This document shows, piece after piece, positions 34,737 through 43,717 of a stretch of DNA of 64,000 bases. The notes beneath the pieces were generated by a model. That model saw nothing but the letters and a program-made list of their open reading frames with translations. It was not told where the DNA came from and searched no databases. Position 1 is the first letter of the stretch. Every line of letters starts with the position of its first letter. The DNA comes from Pseudodesulfovibrio sp. 5S69. Its GTDB lineage: Bacteria; Desulfobacterota; Desulfovibrionia; Desulfovibrionales; Desulfovibrionaceae. The stretch spans positions 930,001 through 994,000 of the forward strand of contig NZ_CP146609.1 in assembly GCF_037094465.1 (NCBI RefSeq). The letters are read 5' to 3'. Position numbers and translations under genes: made by a program.

Positions 34737-34756
34737 GATTTGTCTCTGGCGCGGGG

Positions 34757-35608
34757 CTACAGGCTCAGGCCCAGGGGCTTGAGGTAGAGTTCGCCCTGGA
34801 AGGTCAGTTCGGCGGCGCCCTGGAGGTAGACGGTGTCGTTTTCGAGGAACACGGTCAGGACCTCGTTGCCGGTGGTGGTCAGGTCGGCGTGGTCATTGGT
34901 CAGGCCGAGGGTGTGGGCCAGGAGCTGGGTGGCGGCGGCGCCGGTGCCGCAGGCATAGGTCTCGGCTTCCACGCCGCGTTCATAGGTGCGCAGGAGCATG
35001 GTGTTTTCGTCGATGACCTGGGCGAAGTTGACGTTGGTCCCGGCGGGCGCGAAGTGGGCGTGGTAGCGGATCTTGGGGCCGAGGTCCATGATGTCGATCT
35101 TGGTGACGTCGTCCACGAAGACCACGGTGTGGGGCACGCCGGTGTCGGTGAAGTGCACGGTCAGGGGCCGGCCGTCGATATCCAGGGCGATGTCGGTCTC
35201 GGTCTTGAGCGGCGGGGTGAGCTGGACCTTGACGCGGCCTTCGTCCGGGCCGTCCAGGAGGACCTTGGCCCGGATGGGCCCGGCGTCGGTGCCGAAGGCG
35301 TGTTCGGCCGGGGCCAGGCCGATGGCGTGGGAGAGCTTGGCGGCGCAGCGCGAGGCGTTGCCGCACATCTCGGCCCTGGAGCCGTCGGAGTTGTAGAAGT
35401 GCCAGCGGTAGGCCAGCGCCGGGTCGTCGGCGTTCTCGAGGAAGAACAGGCCGTCGGCACAGACGCCGAAGGCGCGGGCGCACACGGCCTTGGCCCAGTC
35501 GGCCATGGCGGTCTCGGGGACGCCGAGTTCACGGTTGTCGATGACCACGAAGTCGTTGCCGCAGCCCTGCATCTTGAAGAAGGACACGGAGTCGGTGAAT
35601 ATGTTCAT
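34757..35608 (-). CDS. dapF: Diaminopimelate epimerase
   Basis: 283 aa. Substrate loop KMQGCGNDFVVID, first catalytic Cys in AEMCGNASRCAAK, second in YACGTGAAATQLL. Converts LL-DAP to meso-DAP for lysine and peptidoglycan synthesis. The start at 35608 precedes the conserved FFKMQGCGNDF by ten residues, which is normal. Monocistronic, with its own terminator. Confidence 0.96.
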   Translation of the reverse strand: MNIFTDSVSFFKMQGCGNDFVVIDNRELGVPETAMADWAKAVCARAFGVCADGLFFLENADDPALAYRWHFYNSDGSRAEMCGNASRCAAKLSHAIGLAPAEHAFGTDAGPIRAKVLLDGPDEGRVKVQLTPPLKTETDIALDIDGRPLTVHFTDTGVPHTVVFVDDVTKIDIMDLGPKIRYHAHFAPAGTNVNFAQVIDENTMLLRTYERGVEAETYACGTGAAATQLLAHTLGLTNDHADLTTTGNEVLTVFLENDTVYLQGAAELTFQGELYLKPLGLSL

Positions 35609-35694
35609 GGGAGAATCCTCGTATTTTTCTTGAGGGGTATACGCGCCGGGCCGGTATGGTCCAATTCTTTTTGCGTATGGATGCCGGGGACCGC

Positions 35695-36039
35695 TCAGCG
35701 GGTCAGCCAGGCCACGGCCTCGTCCGGGTCGGAAAAGACCCGATAGCTGACGGACCGGTTGTGCAGGATGGTCTCCATGTTCCGGGCGAATTCCGCACCC
35801 TGCGGGCTGGGCAGGCAGGCCATGCGCACGCCCTTGGCCGCCGCACGGGTGGAGATGTCGGCTTCGGCCAGACGGTAGGCGTCGAGGACGTCCAGATGCT
35901 TGCGCAGGCGCGTCTCGTCGAGCAACGCCCGGTACAGGCCGTACTCTTCGCTCAGCCTGTCGAGGAGTTCGGCGAAGTCGGCCATGTCTTCCATGGACTC
36001 CATGGTCCCGGAGACGCTTATCTTCAGGTACGTCTCCAT
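35695..36039 (-). CDS. SpoIIAA/STAS-like domain protein
   Basis: 114 aa from the ATG at 36039; longer starts have non-protein-like sequence. The pattern METYLKISVSGTMESMEDMA, a helix, YRALLDETRL, then ISTRAAAKGVRMACLPSP and a C-terminal VFSDPDEAVAWL matches small SpoIIAA-like (STAS-fold) proteins. These are single-domain cytoplasmic proteins of unclear role, and a regulatory interaction is likely. No phosphorylatable-Ser motif is evident. Confidence 0.7.
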   Translation of the reverse strand: METYLKISVSGTMESMEDMADFAELLDRLSEEYGLYRALLDETRLRKHLDVLDAYRLAEADISTRAAAKGVRMACLPSPQGAEFARNMETILHNRSVSYRVFSDPDEAVAWLTR

Positions 36040-36199
36040 GGGTTGTATACAGGCGGTATAGGGCACTATGGCTTCTCGAGCATAATAATTTCGCAGTGAT
36101 TGTTTATGAATGTGAGTGAACGATCTGTCAAGCCGGCATTCTTGCTTTTCGCGAAGGGTAACGGTATCGCTGGGACAGCTCGACCAGGAGAATGCGATC

Positions 36200-36451
36200 A
36201 TGTCCAAACCGTGCGTCGGTTGCGGGTGGTGCTGTCTACAGGACCCCTGCATGGAATCCCATAGAAGATACGGCTATATGCGCCGCTGCCCCGACCTGTT
36301 CTGGGACGGGGAGGCGAACCGCTACATGTGCGGGCTGATGCTCGATCCCGAGACCGCCGAGCAGGTCAAGCGTTCCCAGCACGCCGGGCAGGGCTGCTAC
36401 GCGCCGCTCAACTCCTGGCGGGAGGACGTGCGCAATCGTGATGACGATTGA
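36200..36451 (+). CDS. Cys-rich small protein (CxxCGxCC type)
   Basis: 83 aa from the ATG at 36200 with AGGAG upstream. Eight cysteines: PCVGCGWCCLQDPC, then RRCPDLFW, then YMCGLM and GCYAPLN. The CxxCxxCC core resembles the metal-binding YkgJ/UPF0153 family, in a minimal form. Probably binds Zn or an Fe-S cluster. The MBL gene starts 77 nt later on the same strand. Confidence 0.65.
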   Translation: MSKPCVGCGWCCLQDPCMESHRRYGYMRRCPDLFWDGEANRYMCGLMLDPETAEQVKRSQHAGQGCYAPLNSWREDVRNRDDD

Positions 36452-36528
36452 TCCCCCGGCCTTCCACTCCCGCGTCATTTCTGATAGATAGTCTCCTCTT
36501 GAGGGAACATCAGAATACGGAGCAGCCG

Positions 36529-37281
36529 ATGCGCGTCACTTTTGTCGGGGTGGGCGAGGCCTTTGACGAACGTTTGCCGAATACCTCCCTGTTGGTGGAG
36601 TCCGGCGGCTCGTCCATTCTGCTCGACTGCGGCTTCAACGTCTCCTGCCGGTTGTGGGAGCATGCCGAAAACCCCCTCGACCTGGACGCGGTCTACATCT
36701 CCCATTTCCATGCGGACCACTATTTCGGCCTCCCGGCCCTGATCGTCCGCTCCATGGAGGAGGGGCGCACCAAACGCCTGACCATCCTCGGCCCGAACGG
36801 CATCGAGTCCAGGGTCAATCGGCTCATGGAGCTGGCCTATTCCAACGCCCTGTCCAGGGCCGGGTTCGAGATATTCTTCATCGAGTGCGTGCCCGGCGAG
36901 GACTTCAAGCACGGCGGGTTCCGCTTCCGCTTCGCCCTCAACGACCACTCCATGCCCTGCCTGGCCATCCGCCTGGATGCCGGGGGCCGGTCCCTGTACT
37001 ACTCGGGGGACGGCAAGCCCACGGACGCCACCGTGGACCTGGCCGAAGGCTGCGACCTGGTGGTCCACGAGGCCTTCACCCTGGACGAGATCACCCTGGG
37101 CCACGGCGACGTGGGTACCTCCCTGGACATGGCCCGCAAGTCCGGGGCCAAGGCGTGCGCCCTGGTGCACATGAAGCGGACCATCCGGCACTCGATGATG
37201 GACATGATCCGCATGGCCGTCGAGACACAGCCCGAGGTCCACGGTTTCGTGCCCGAGCCGGGCGACGTGCGCGAGCTCTGA
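36529..37281 (+). CDS. Metallo-beta-lactamase-fold hydrolase (RNase Z-like)
   Basis: 250 aa from the ATG at 36529, GGAG 6 nt upstream. The metal site is intact: ISHFHADHYFGLPAL (HxHxDH), LNDHSMPCLAIRL, YYSGDGKPT and VVHEAFT. The order and the absence of a long exosite arm resemble stand-alone RNase Z/arylsulfatase-like hydrolases. Substrate (tRNA or small molecule) cannot be decided. Confidence 0.85.
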   Translation: MRVTFVGVGEAFDERLPNTSLLVESGGSSILLDCGFNVSCRLWEHAENPLDLDAVYISHFHADHYFGLPALIVRSMEEGRTKRLTILGPNGIESRVNRLMELAYSNALSRAGFEIFFIECVPGEDFKHGGFRFRFALNDHSMPCLAIRLDAGGRSLYYSGDGKPTDATVDLAEGCDLVVHEAFTLDEITLGHGDVGTSLDMARKSGAKACALVHMKRTIRHSMMDMIRMAVETQPEVHGFVPEPGDVREL

Positions 37282-37406
37282 TCCCGCCCGGCCGCTCCGG
37301 GGAATTATCATTCCATTTTGCCGGGGCCCATGCCATGCTCTCCTCTGCGCGCCGGCGGTGACAAGGTGCGCGGAGACCTCGCGGATCGACGCGACCAGGG
37401 GAGATT

Positions 37407-38741
37407 ATGGCCGGCAAATACGATTCCATCGTCTACGATTATTTTGAAAAGACCAATGGTTCCATTATCTTGATCAGCGAGGACCCGCTCTTCAAGCGGA
37501 TGCTCTCTTCGACCATATTCAAGATCATCGGCACCAAGCGGGACTGCCTGTCCGTGGCCGAGACCGTCCACGCCGGACTGAAAAGGGTCCAGGCCATGCA
37601 CAAGGCCGGGCTGGAGTTCATCGTCTTCATCGAGCGGATGATCGGCGGCAACACCAGCACGGACACCATCCTGACCCTCAAGCGGCTTTTGCCCGAACTG
37701 AAGATCATCGTCCTGGTGGGCGAGACCAAGCGCGAGAACATCGCCTATTTCTACGAGATCGGCGTGTCCAACGTCATCTCCAAGCCCGCGTCCATGAACA
37801 ACATCATCGAGAAGCTGGCCTTTACCGTCAAACCCCAGGGCAAGCTCAGCGAGTATATGCACCTGGGCAAGCGGAGCCTGGCCGCGGGCAAGTTCATGGA
37901 GGCCATGAAGATCGCCCAGAAGGTCCTGGCGATCAAGCCGGAGAGCCCGGCGGGGCTGATGCTCAAGGGCGACGTGCACATGGCCCAGAACGAGCTGGAC
38001 AAGGCCCTGGAGAGCTACCACCGGGCCCACGAGAGCTCCAAGATCTACCTGGAACCCATCAAGAAGCTGGTCGACGCGTACCGGGGCGTGGACGACAACG
38101 AGATGCTCAAGTACATGAAGAAACTCGACCGCTTGAGCCCGCTCAACGCCCAGCGCAAGACCGAGATCGGCAAGGTCCACGTGAAGCGCCGCGAGATGGA
38201 CAAGGCCGAGGCCTACTTCGACCAGGCCATCGAGACCGTGACCCGCGAGGCCATGAGCATGATCAGCGCCGTGGCCGAGAACATCTCCGAGGCCGTGGTC
38301 GACGATCCGGGCATGTCCGAGAAGTACCTGACCAAGGTGCTGGAGGCCAAGGGCAGCCGACTGGATAAAAACGACATCTCCCTGTTCAACAAGCTCGGCA
38401 TCGCCCTGCGCGGCCAGGGCAAGTGGCGAGAAGCCATCGACAACTACGCGACTGCCCTGCGCATCTCCCCGGAGGACGAGGGGCTGCACTACAACATGGG
38501 CATGGCCTACTACGACGGCGGGGACAAGCGCCGGGCGGGCCAGTGCTTCATGAAAGCCATGGAGAACAACCCGGATTTCTACAAGGCCAGCGAAACGGTC
38601 TCCATGAACCTCGGCTCCCTGTTCGCCGACCTGCGTGAATACGAATACGCCATCCCCTGCTTCGAGAACGCGCTCGCCCTCAACCCGGAAAACCCCATGG
38701 CCGCGCGCAAGCTCGCCGCCCTCAAGGACGCGGTGGGCTGA
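37407..38741 (+). CDS. Receiver-TPR protein, Asp-to-Glu phospho site (paralogue 1)
   Basis: 444 aa. A CheY-like domain (residues ~18-135) has the acidic pair (IILISEDPLF) and the conserved Lys (NVISKPAS), but the phospho-acceptor position reads FIVFIERMIGG, with Glu in place of Asp. Four to six TPRs follow (AGKFMEAMKIAQKVLAIKPE, LDKALESYHRAH, GKWREAIDNYATALRISPE, YEYAIPCFENALALNPE). A Glu there often mimics a permanently phosphorylated state. A close paralogue lies downstream at 38894, so the pair arose by duplication. Probably a protein-interaction adaptor. Confidence 0.88.
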   Translation: MAGKYDSIVYDYFEKTNGSIILISEDPLFKRMLSSTIFKIIGTKRDCLSVAETVHAGLKRVQAMHKAGLEFIVFIERMIGGNTSTDTILTLKRLLPELKIIVLVGETKRENIAYFYEIGVSNVISKPASMNNIIEKLAFTVKPQGKLSEYMHLGKRSLAAGKFMEAMKIAQKVLAIKPESPAGLMLKGDVHMAQNELDKALESYHRAHESSKIYLEPIKKLVDAYRGVDDNEMLKYMKKLDRLSPLNAQRKTEIGKVHVKRREMDKAEAYFDQAIETVTREAMSMISAVAENISEAVVDDPGMSEKYLTKVLEAKGSRLDKNDISLFNKLGIALRGQGKWREAIDNYATALRISPEDEGLHYNMGMAYYDGGDKRRAGQCFMKAMENNPDFYKASETVSMNLGSLFADLREYEYAIPCFENALALNPENPMAARKLAALKDAVG

Positions 38742-38893
38742 GAGCATTTCTTCCATATGCCCGAAGCGGGGACCGGTGGCGCTTCCGTCCGGTCCCTTTT
38801 TTTCGGCCGGGTTGACCCGTTTCCCCCACTTCACGTACTGTCGGAGCAAGGAGCGGATCACCGCTTCGCCACCGGCAGCCAAAGGGGATGCGC

Positions 38894-40357
38894 ATGGCGC
38901 CCGAATCCGCCGACAGCATAGTCCGCCACTTCATCGAAAAGAACGGGGGCGTGATCGTCTACGTCTCGGACGACTACGGGTTCACCCGCGCCCTGCGCAA
39001 CATGGTCTCAAGGGTCATCGGCCTGCGCGGCGACGCGCTGTTGCCGTTCACCTCCCTGGACGCGGCCGTGGACAAGTGTGTGGAGCTGCGCGAGCAGGAC
39101 ATCCCCTTCGTGGTCTTCATCGAGCGTATGATCGACGGCCGCCCGTCCACGGACTTCATCATCCGGCTGTCGCGCGAGTGCCCGGAGGCGCGCATGATCG
39201 TGCTCACCTGGGAGGCCACCCAGGAGACCGTGGCCTACTTCTTCGAGCTGGGCGTGTCCCGTGTGCTGGTCAAACCCGCCTCGGCCAACAAGGTCATCGA
39301 GGAACTGGCCGCAGCCATCTCCCCGCCCATGGAACTGCGCCGCCAGATGGAGCACTGCCGCAAGCTTCTGGAGGCGCACAACTACACGGCCGCCCTGAAC
39401 GCCTCGGACCGCATCCTGATGATCCGGCCAGACTCGGCGCGCGGCCTGGCCATGCGCGGCGACGCGCTCATGGGCGTCGGCCGGGTGGACTCGGCGGTCC
39501 AGGCCTACATGGCCGCCCACGAGGCCAACCCCATCTTCATGGCCCCGCTGGTCAAGCTGGCCGAGGCCTTCCGCGACATGGAGGACGAACGCGCCCTGGC
39601 CTACCTCAAGGAGCTCGACGCCATCTCGCCGCTCAACCCGGAGCGCAAGATCGACATCGCCGAGCAGCACCTGCGCCAGGGCGAACACGCCCAGGCCGAA
39701 CGGTACCTGGACCAGAGCGTGCAGGCCGCCGAGCGCGAGACCCGGTCCATGGTCGGGGACCTGACCGAACGCATCGTGGACGCCGTGTCCGGCGTGGCTC
39801 CGGACCTGGCGGTCAAATACCTGAACCGGGTCATCGACACCAAGCGCGTGCTCGGCCGCGACGACCTGGTCCACTTCAATCGGCTGGGCATCATCCTGCG
39901 CGGCGAGGGCCGCTGGGCCGAAGCCGTGGAGGTCTACAAGAAGGCCCTGAAGATCACCCCCGAGGACGCGGTCATCCACTACAACATGGGGCTGGCCCAC
40001 TGGGAGGGGAACGAGCGCATGACCGCCCTGGACTGTTTCGAAAAAGCGCTCGCCATCGACCCGAATTTCTACTCCGGCAGCGTGGGCGCGGCTCTGAACA
40101 TCGGCTCCCTCTACCTCGACCTGCGCTACCCCGACGACGCGGCCCCGTTCTTCGAACACGTCCTGGCCCTGGACCCGGAAAACGACCTGGCCCACGCCAA
40201 GCTCGCCCAGGCCCGCCGCCTGGCCCGGTCCCAACCCGAGCCCGCCCGCCGCCATCACCCCAAGGACGAGCAGGCCCTCAACCTCGACGACCTGCCCGAA
40301 CCACCCAAGAAAAAGAAAAAAAAGAAGCGCAAGCCGTTCACCAATCTGGAACTGTGA
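38894..40357 (+). CDS. Receiver-TPR protein, Asp-to-Glu phospho site (paralogue 2)
   Basis: 487 aa. ATG at 38894 was chosen because AAAGGGG ends 6 nt upstream; ATG 38888 touches it. Receiver: IVYVSDDYGF acidic pair, FVVFIERMIDG (Glu at the Asp position), IVLTWEATQE (Thr kept), VLVKPAS. TPRs follow (YTAALNASDRILMIRPDSA, GRWAEAVEVYKKALKITPE, DDAAPFFEHVLALDPE). A Lys-rich tail (KKKKKKKRK) is added at the C-terminus and is absent from paralogue 1. The two proteins share order and length throughout. The tail could bind nucleic acid or membrane. Confidence 0.88.
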   Translation: MAPESADSIVRHFIEKNGGVIVYVSDDYGFTRALRNMVSRVIGLRGDALLPFTSLDAAVDKCVELREQDIPFVVFIERMIDGRPSTDFIIRLSRECPEARMIVLTWEATQETVAYFFELGVSRVLVKPASANKVIEELAAAISPPMELRRQMEHCRKLLEAHNYTAALNASDRILMIRPDSARGLAMRGDALMGVGRVDSAVQAYMAAHEANPIFMAPLVKLAEAFRDMEDERALAYLKELDAISPLNPERKIDIAEQHLRQGEHAQAERYLDQSVQAAERETRSMVGDLTERIVDAVSGVAPDLAVKYLNRVIDTKRVLGRDDLVHFNRLGIILRGEGRWAEAVEVYKKALKITPEDAVIHYNMGLAHWEGNERMTALDCFEKALAIDPNFYSGSVGAALNIGSLYLDLRYPDDAAPFFEHVLALDPENDLAHAKLAQARRLARSQPEPARRHHPKDEQALNLDDLPEPPKKKKKKKRKPFTNLEL

Positions 40358-40431
40358 GCGCCTCCGGGCCTCCAGCCGTTGGCGAGTCTTCGAGCCTTAC
40401 GGATGAGGACAGCAGCGATCGGCGGGGAAGG

Positions 40432-40520
40432 GAGAGGGAACCCTTTGAGAAAGGGTTCCCTCTCCCTTCCCGGACCTCCATCCCTCTTCCCTCCTAAACT
40501 TTTTGTGCCGCTGCGCGGAT
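40432..40520 (+). repeat. R1-like repeat after the receiver-TPR gene
   Basis: Hairpin GAGAGGGAACCCTTTGAG/AAAGGGTTCCCTCTC, then CTCCTAAACTTTTTGTGCCG and CTGCGCGG. The leading ATGCCTCCGGCGG box is replaced by GCGCCTCCGGGCCTCC nearer the stop (40359). Confidence 0.7.
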
Positions 40521-40635
40521 GGCGCGAGAGCAAGGGTTTGTCTGTTCTTTCATTGTAGGAAAACGCCGCGAACCCTTAGGGACACGTTTTATCAAGCTAC
40601 ACTCGTCTCCCCCGAGGAGCGGCACAACTCTACGC

Positions 40636-40697
40636 CCCCGCACGCCCCTGCCGAAGGCACACAAAAAGTTTGGAAGGGGAGTCCGGAGGCATTCTTC
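40636..40697 (-). repeat. R1 repeat lacking its hairpin, after the EamA stop
   Basis: Read on the minus strand just after the stop: AATGCCTCCGGACTCCCCTT, then CCAAACTTTTTGTGTGCC and TTCGGCAGGGGCGTGCG. The whole hairpin between the two boxes is deleted. The ends are perfectly conserved, suggesting they define the element. Nothing else is visible in 40358-40699. Confidence 0.7.
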
Positions 40698-40699
40698 TC

Positions 40700-41584
40700 C
40701 TATCTCGATATCAGCACGATGCCGCCCAATACGCAGGCGCAGCCGGTGAGTTGTTGCCAGCCGATGGGTTCGTGGAGGACGAGGGCGGACAGGGCCAGGG
40801 CGGCCACGGGCATGATGGCGGTGAACACGCCCGCAGTGGACGGCGGGACCCTGGTGATGCCCGCGAACCAGAAGAGGTAGGCGAGTACGGTGACGAACGC
40901 GCCGTAATAGAAGACCACGAGCCACCCGGTCGCGGAGATGGCGGCAAGGTCGGTGTGGATGGCCTCGTACACGCCCATGGGCAGGAACCAGAGCAGGCCG
41001 AACAGGGAAATGATCGTGGCCACGGCCAGAGGGGAGAGCGGTTCGGGAACGGTCTTGCGGATGAGCAGGAACAGGGATTCGAAGAGCACGGCGGCCAGGA
41101 CGAGCAGGTTGCCGAGGACCGGATTCGCGCCGGCGGGCGCGCCGTGCGGGGCGGCCTGGACCAGGTTGATGACCAGTACGCCCGCCATGGACAGGAGGAT
41201 GCCGGCCAAAACCTTGCGCGACGGACGGTCCTTGAGGAAGAGCCAGGCGATGAGCCCCATGCAGGCCGGGGTGGTCGAGGTAATGATGCCCGCCGAGGAC
41301 GGGCCGGTCCGGGTCAGGCCGTAGAGCAGGAAGACCGTGAACAGGAACGAGCCGCACAGGGACTGGACGGCCAGCTTGGCCCAGGTCCGGCCGGACAGGC
41401 GCGGCAGGCCGCCTTCGCGCAGCCGGACGACGGGCAGGAGGATGACCAGGGCCAGGGCGAAACGCAGGGCCGAGGCCAGGAACACGGGCAGTTCGTCGAC
41501 CATGATCTTGCCGGCCACCACGGAGCTGCCGACCAGGATCATGGCCAGGGAAAGGTTGAGATAGGCGTAGTGTTTTTCGGACAT
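40700..41584 (-). CDS. EamA/DMT-family transporter
   Basis: 294 aa with ten hydrophobic helices in two repeats. EamA marks: MILVGSSVVAGKIMVDELP, ALRFALALVILLPVV, TTPACMGLIAWLFLKDRPSRK, then in the second half TVLAYLFWFAGITRVPPSTA and FTAIMPVAALALSALVLHEP. A small-metabolite exporter or importer; substrate unknown. Lies 24 nt downstream of an AraC regulator, so it is probably its target. Confidence 0.92.
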   Translation of the reverse strand: MSEKHYAYLNLSLAMILVGSSVVAGKIMVDELPVFLASALRFALALVILLPVVRLREGGLPRLSGRTWAKLAVQSLCGSFLFTVFLLYGLTRTGPSSAGIITSTTPACMGLIAWLFLKDRPSRKVLAGILLSMAGVLVINLVQAAPHGAPAGANPVLGNLLVLAAVLFESLFLLIRKTVPEPLSPLAVATIISLFGLLWFLPMGVYEAIHTDLAAISATGWLVVFYYGAFVTVLAYLFWFAGITRVPPSTAGVFTAIMPVAALALSALVLHEPIGWQQLTGCACVLGGIVLISR

Positions 41585-41608
41585 GACCGGAGCATGCCCG
41601 AAAGGGGG

Positions 41609-42448
41609 TCACCCGTTTTGAAGCATCTTGCGGTATTTGCCGGGCGTCACTCCGGTCTGGCGCTTGAACAGCCGGGTCAGGTGCGCCTGGTCCGCGAACC
41701 CGCAGTCCATGGCGATGTCGGCCACGCGTCCGTCCCCGGCCAGCCGACGGCGTGCGCGCTCGACCCGAGTCTGGGTCAAGTAGGCGTGGGGCGTGATGCC
41801 GAGCTGGTTCTCGAACACGCGTACCAGGTGGAAGGGGGACAGTCCGGCCTCGCGGGCCAGCTCGGACAGGGGCACGTCCTCGGCGAAGCGGTCCGCGATG
41901 ATTTCGCGGGCCCGGCTCACGGCCCGATGTTCGCGTCCGGTGCGGGGCTCGTTTCCGGGTTCGTCCGCGTGCCGCCTGATCCAGGCTTCAAGCAGACGGA
42001 GCAGGCGCGTCTCCTTTTCCATGAGCGAGGTTTCGGGCCGCGCCAGCCGCCGGTGGGTGCGGTCGATCATCGCGGCCAGGTCCGGGTCGTCCAGCACGCC
42101 CGCGCGGAAGTGGGGCAGGTTCGGGCGGGGCATGAGCTCGCGGGCGGCGGTCATGAGCGCCTCGGGCGTGAGGTAGAACATGCGGTAGGCCCAGCCGGAC
42201 GCTTCCGCGCCGTGGCCGTCGTGGGGCTCGCCCGGGACCACCAGGTTGACCTGCCCGCGCGCGGCCACCACGGATTCGCCGCGATAGGCAAAGCGCATGG
42301 CCCCGTCCTCGATGCAACCCACGGCGAACCCCTCGTGGAAGTGCCGGGAGAAGCGCTGGGTCACGAAGCGGGCGCGCAGCAACTCGACCCCGCCCCAGAA
42401 GGGCAGGGTCGAGACGTACGCGGTTTCCTTGGACGGGGAGCGGGCCAT
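41609..42448 (-). CDS. AraC-family regulator with cupin ligand domain
   Basis: 279 aa from the ATG at 42448. N-terminal cupin-like sensor (SRHFHEGFAVGCIEDGAMRF, GQVNLVVPGEPHDGH) and a C-terminal pair of HTHs: PLSELAREAGLSPFHLVRVF and DIAMDCGFADQAHLTRLFK, ending RQTGVTPGKYRKM. Operon-linked to the EamA transporter, suggesting inducible export of a ligand it senses. Confidence 0.93.
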   Translation of the reverse strand: MARSPSKETAYVSTLPFWGGVELLRARFVTQRFSRHFHEGFAVGCIEDGAMRFAYRGESVVAARGQVNLVVPGEPHDGHGAEASGWAYRMFYLTPEALMTAARELMPRPNLPHFRAGVLDDPDLAAMIDRTHRRLARPETSLMEKETRLLRLLEAWIRRHADEPGNEPRTGREHRAVSRAREIIADRFAEDVPLSELAREAGLSPFHLVRVFENQLGITPHAYLTQTRVERARRRLAGDGRVADIAMDCGFADQAHLTRLFKRQTGVTPGKYRKMLQNG

Positions 42449-42569
42449 GGGCCGATCATGGCCCAGCCGTGGGAGAATGGCAAATGGCCGGGTGAGGCGG
42501 GCCAATATCGGCCAACGTGTTGACCTTCGAGGATATTCCCGGCTAGGACGGAGGAAACCGGGAGAACCG

Positions 42570-43601
42570 ATGAAATTCACGCAAAAGGACCTGGACGGGG
42601 CGGTGCGGGCGGGCGTCATCGCGCGGGAGACGCGCGACGCCCTGGTGGCCTTCCTGGAGGGCGGGCGCGCAGGCGCTCCGGCCTTCACCATGGCCAATGT
42701 GCTGTACTACCTCGGCGGGCTCATCGTCATCGGGGCCATGACCATCTTCGTCACCGACGCCTGGCAGCGGCTCGGCGGCCTGGGCCATCTCGGCGTGGGC
42801 GCGGGCTACGGGCTGGCCTTCCTGGCCATCGGCAACTGGTTGTGGAACGGCAAGGGGCAGCGCGTCCCCGGCGGCATCCTGGTCACGGCGGCGGTCTGCA
42901 TGACCCCGCTGACCGTATACGGCATCCATGAGCTGTATGGCGGGTGGATGTGGGGTGACCCCGGCATGTACCTGGATTTTTACCACTGGATCAGGCGCGG
43001 CTGGTTTTTCATGGAGATCGCCACCGTGGCCGTGGGCGTGCTGGTTTTGCGCCGGTTCCGGTTTCCGTTCATCACCCTGCCCATCGCGTTTTCCCTGTGG
43101 TTTATGTCCATGGACCTGACGGCCGTGCTCTACGGCCCGGACTTCACCTGGGACCAGCGCAAGATCGTCTCCCTGTGGTTCGGATTGGCCATGCTCGTGG
43201 CCGGCTACCTGGTCGACCGCCGCACGCGGCAGGACTTCGCCTTCTGGCTGTACCTGTTCGGCATGCTGGCCTTCTGGGGCGGGCTGACGAGCCTGGACAG
43301 CGATTCGGAGATGGGCAAGTTCGTCTACTGCTGCGTCAACCTGCTGCTCATGGGCGTGTCCGTGGTCTTGCAGCGGCGGGTGTTCATCGTCTTCGGGGCT
43401 CTCGGGGTATCCATCTACCTCGGGCACCTCGCAGCGGACGTGTTCGACGACACCCTGTCCTTTTCCTTTGCCCTGAGCGGCCTGGGCCTGCTGATCATCC
43501 TGGCCGGGCTTCAGTACCACAAGCGCCGGGAAGCCATCGAGGAGAAGGCGCTTGGCCTGCTCCCGGCCGCCATCCGACGAACGCTCCCCCGATACCGCTA
43601 A
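42570..43601 (+). CDS. Multi-span membrane protein (DUF2157-like)
   Basis: 343 aa, ATG at 42570, GGAG 5 nt upstream. A short cytoplasmic N-terminus (DLDGAVRAGVIARETRDALVAF) resembling DUF2157 proteins is followed by about eight to ten hydrophobic segments (VLYYLGGLIVIGAMTIFV, LGVGAGYGLAFLAIGNWLW, VGVLVLRRFRFPFITLPIA). No catalytic motif is visible. Family match is tentative. It probably resides in the inner membrane; role unknown. Confidence 0.7.
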   Translation: MKFTQKDLDGAVRAGVIARETRDALVAFLEGGRAGAPAFTMANVLYYLGGLIVIGAMTIFVTDAWQRLGGLGHLGVGAGYGLAFLAIGNWLWNGKGQRVPGGILVTAAVCMTPLTVYGIHELYGGWMWGDPGMYLDFYHWIRRGWFFMEIATVAVGVLVLRRFRFPFITLPIAFSLWFMSMDLTAVLYGPDFTWDQRKIVSLWFGLAMLVAGYLVDRRTRQDFAFWLYLFGMLAFWGGLTSLDSDSEMGKFVYCCVNLLLMGVSVVLQRRVFIVFGALGVSIYLGHLAADVFDDTLSFSFALSGLGLLIILAGLQYHKRREAIEEKALGLLPAAIRRTLPRYR

Positions 43602-43717
43602 CGATCGCCCTCGGCCCGCGTTTTTCGGCCGCCGGGGGGCCCGCTTCTGTACTTGGATTGCCTCGGGTTTCGTGCTAGAGGCATCGCCACGAGCTTTGTT
43701 TAAGGAGATATACTCGG

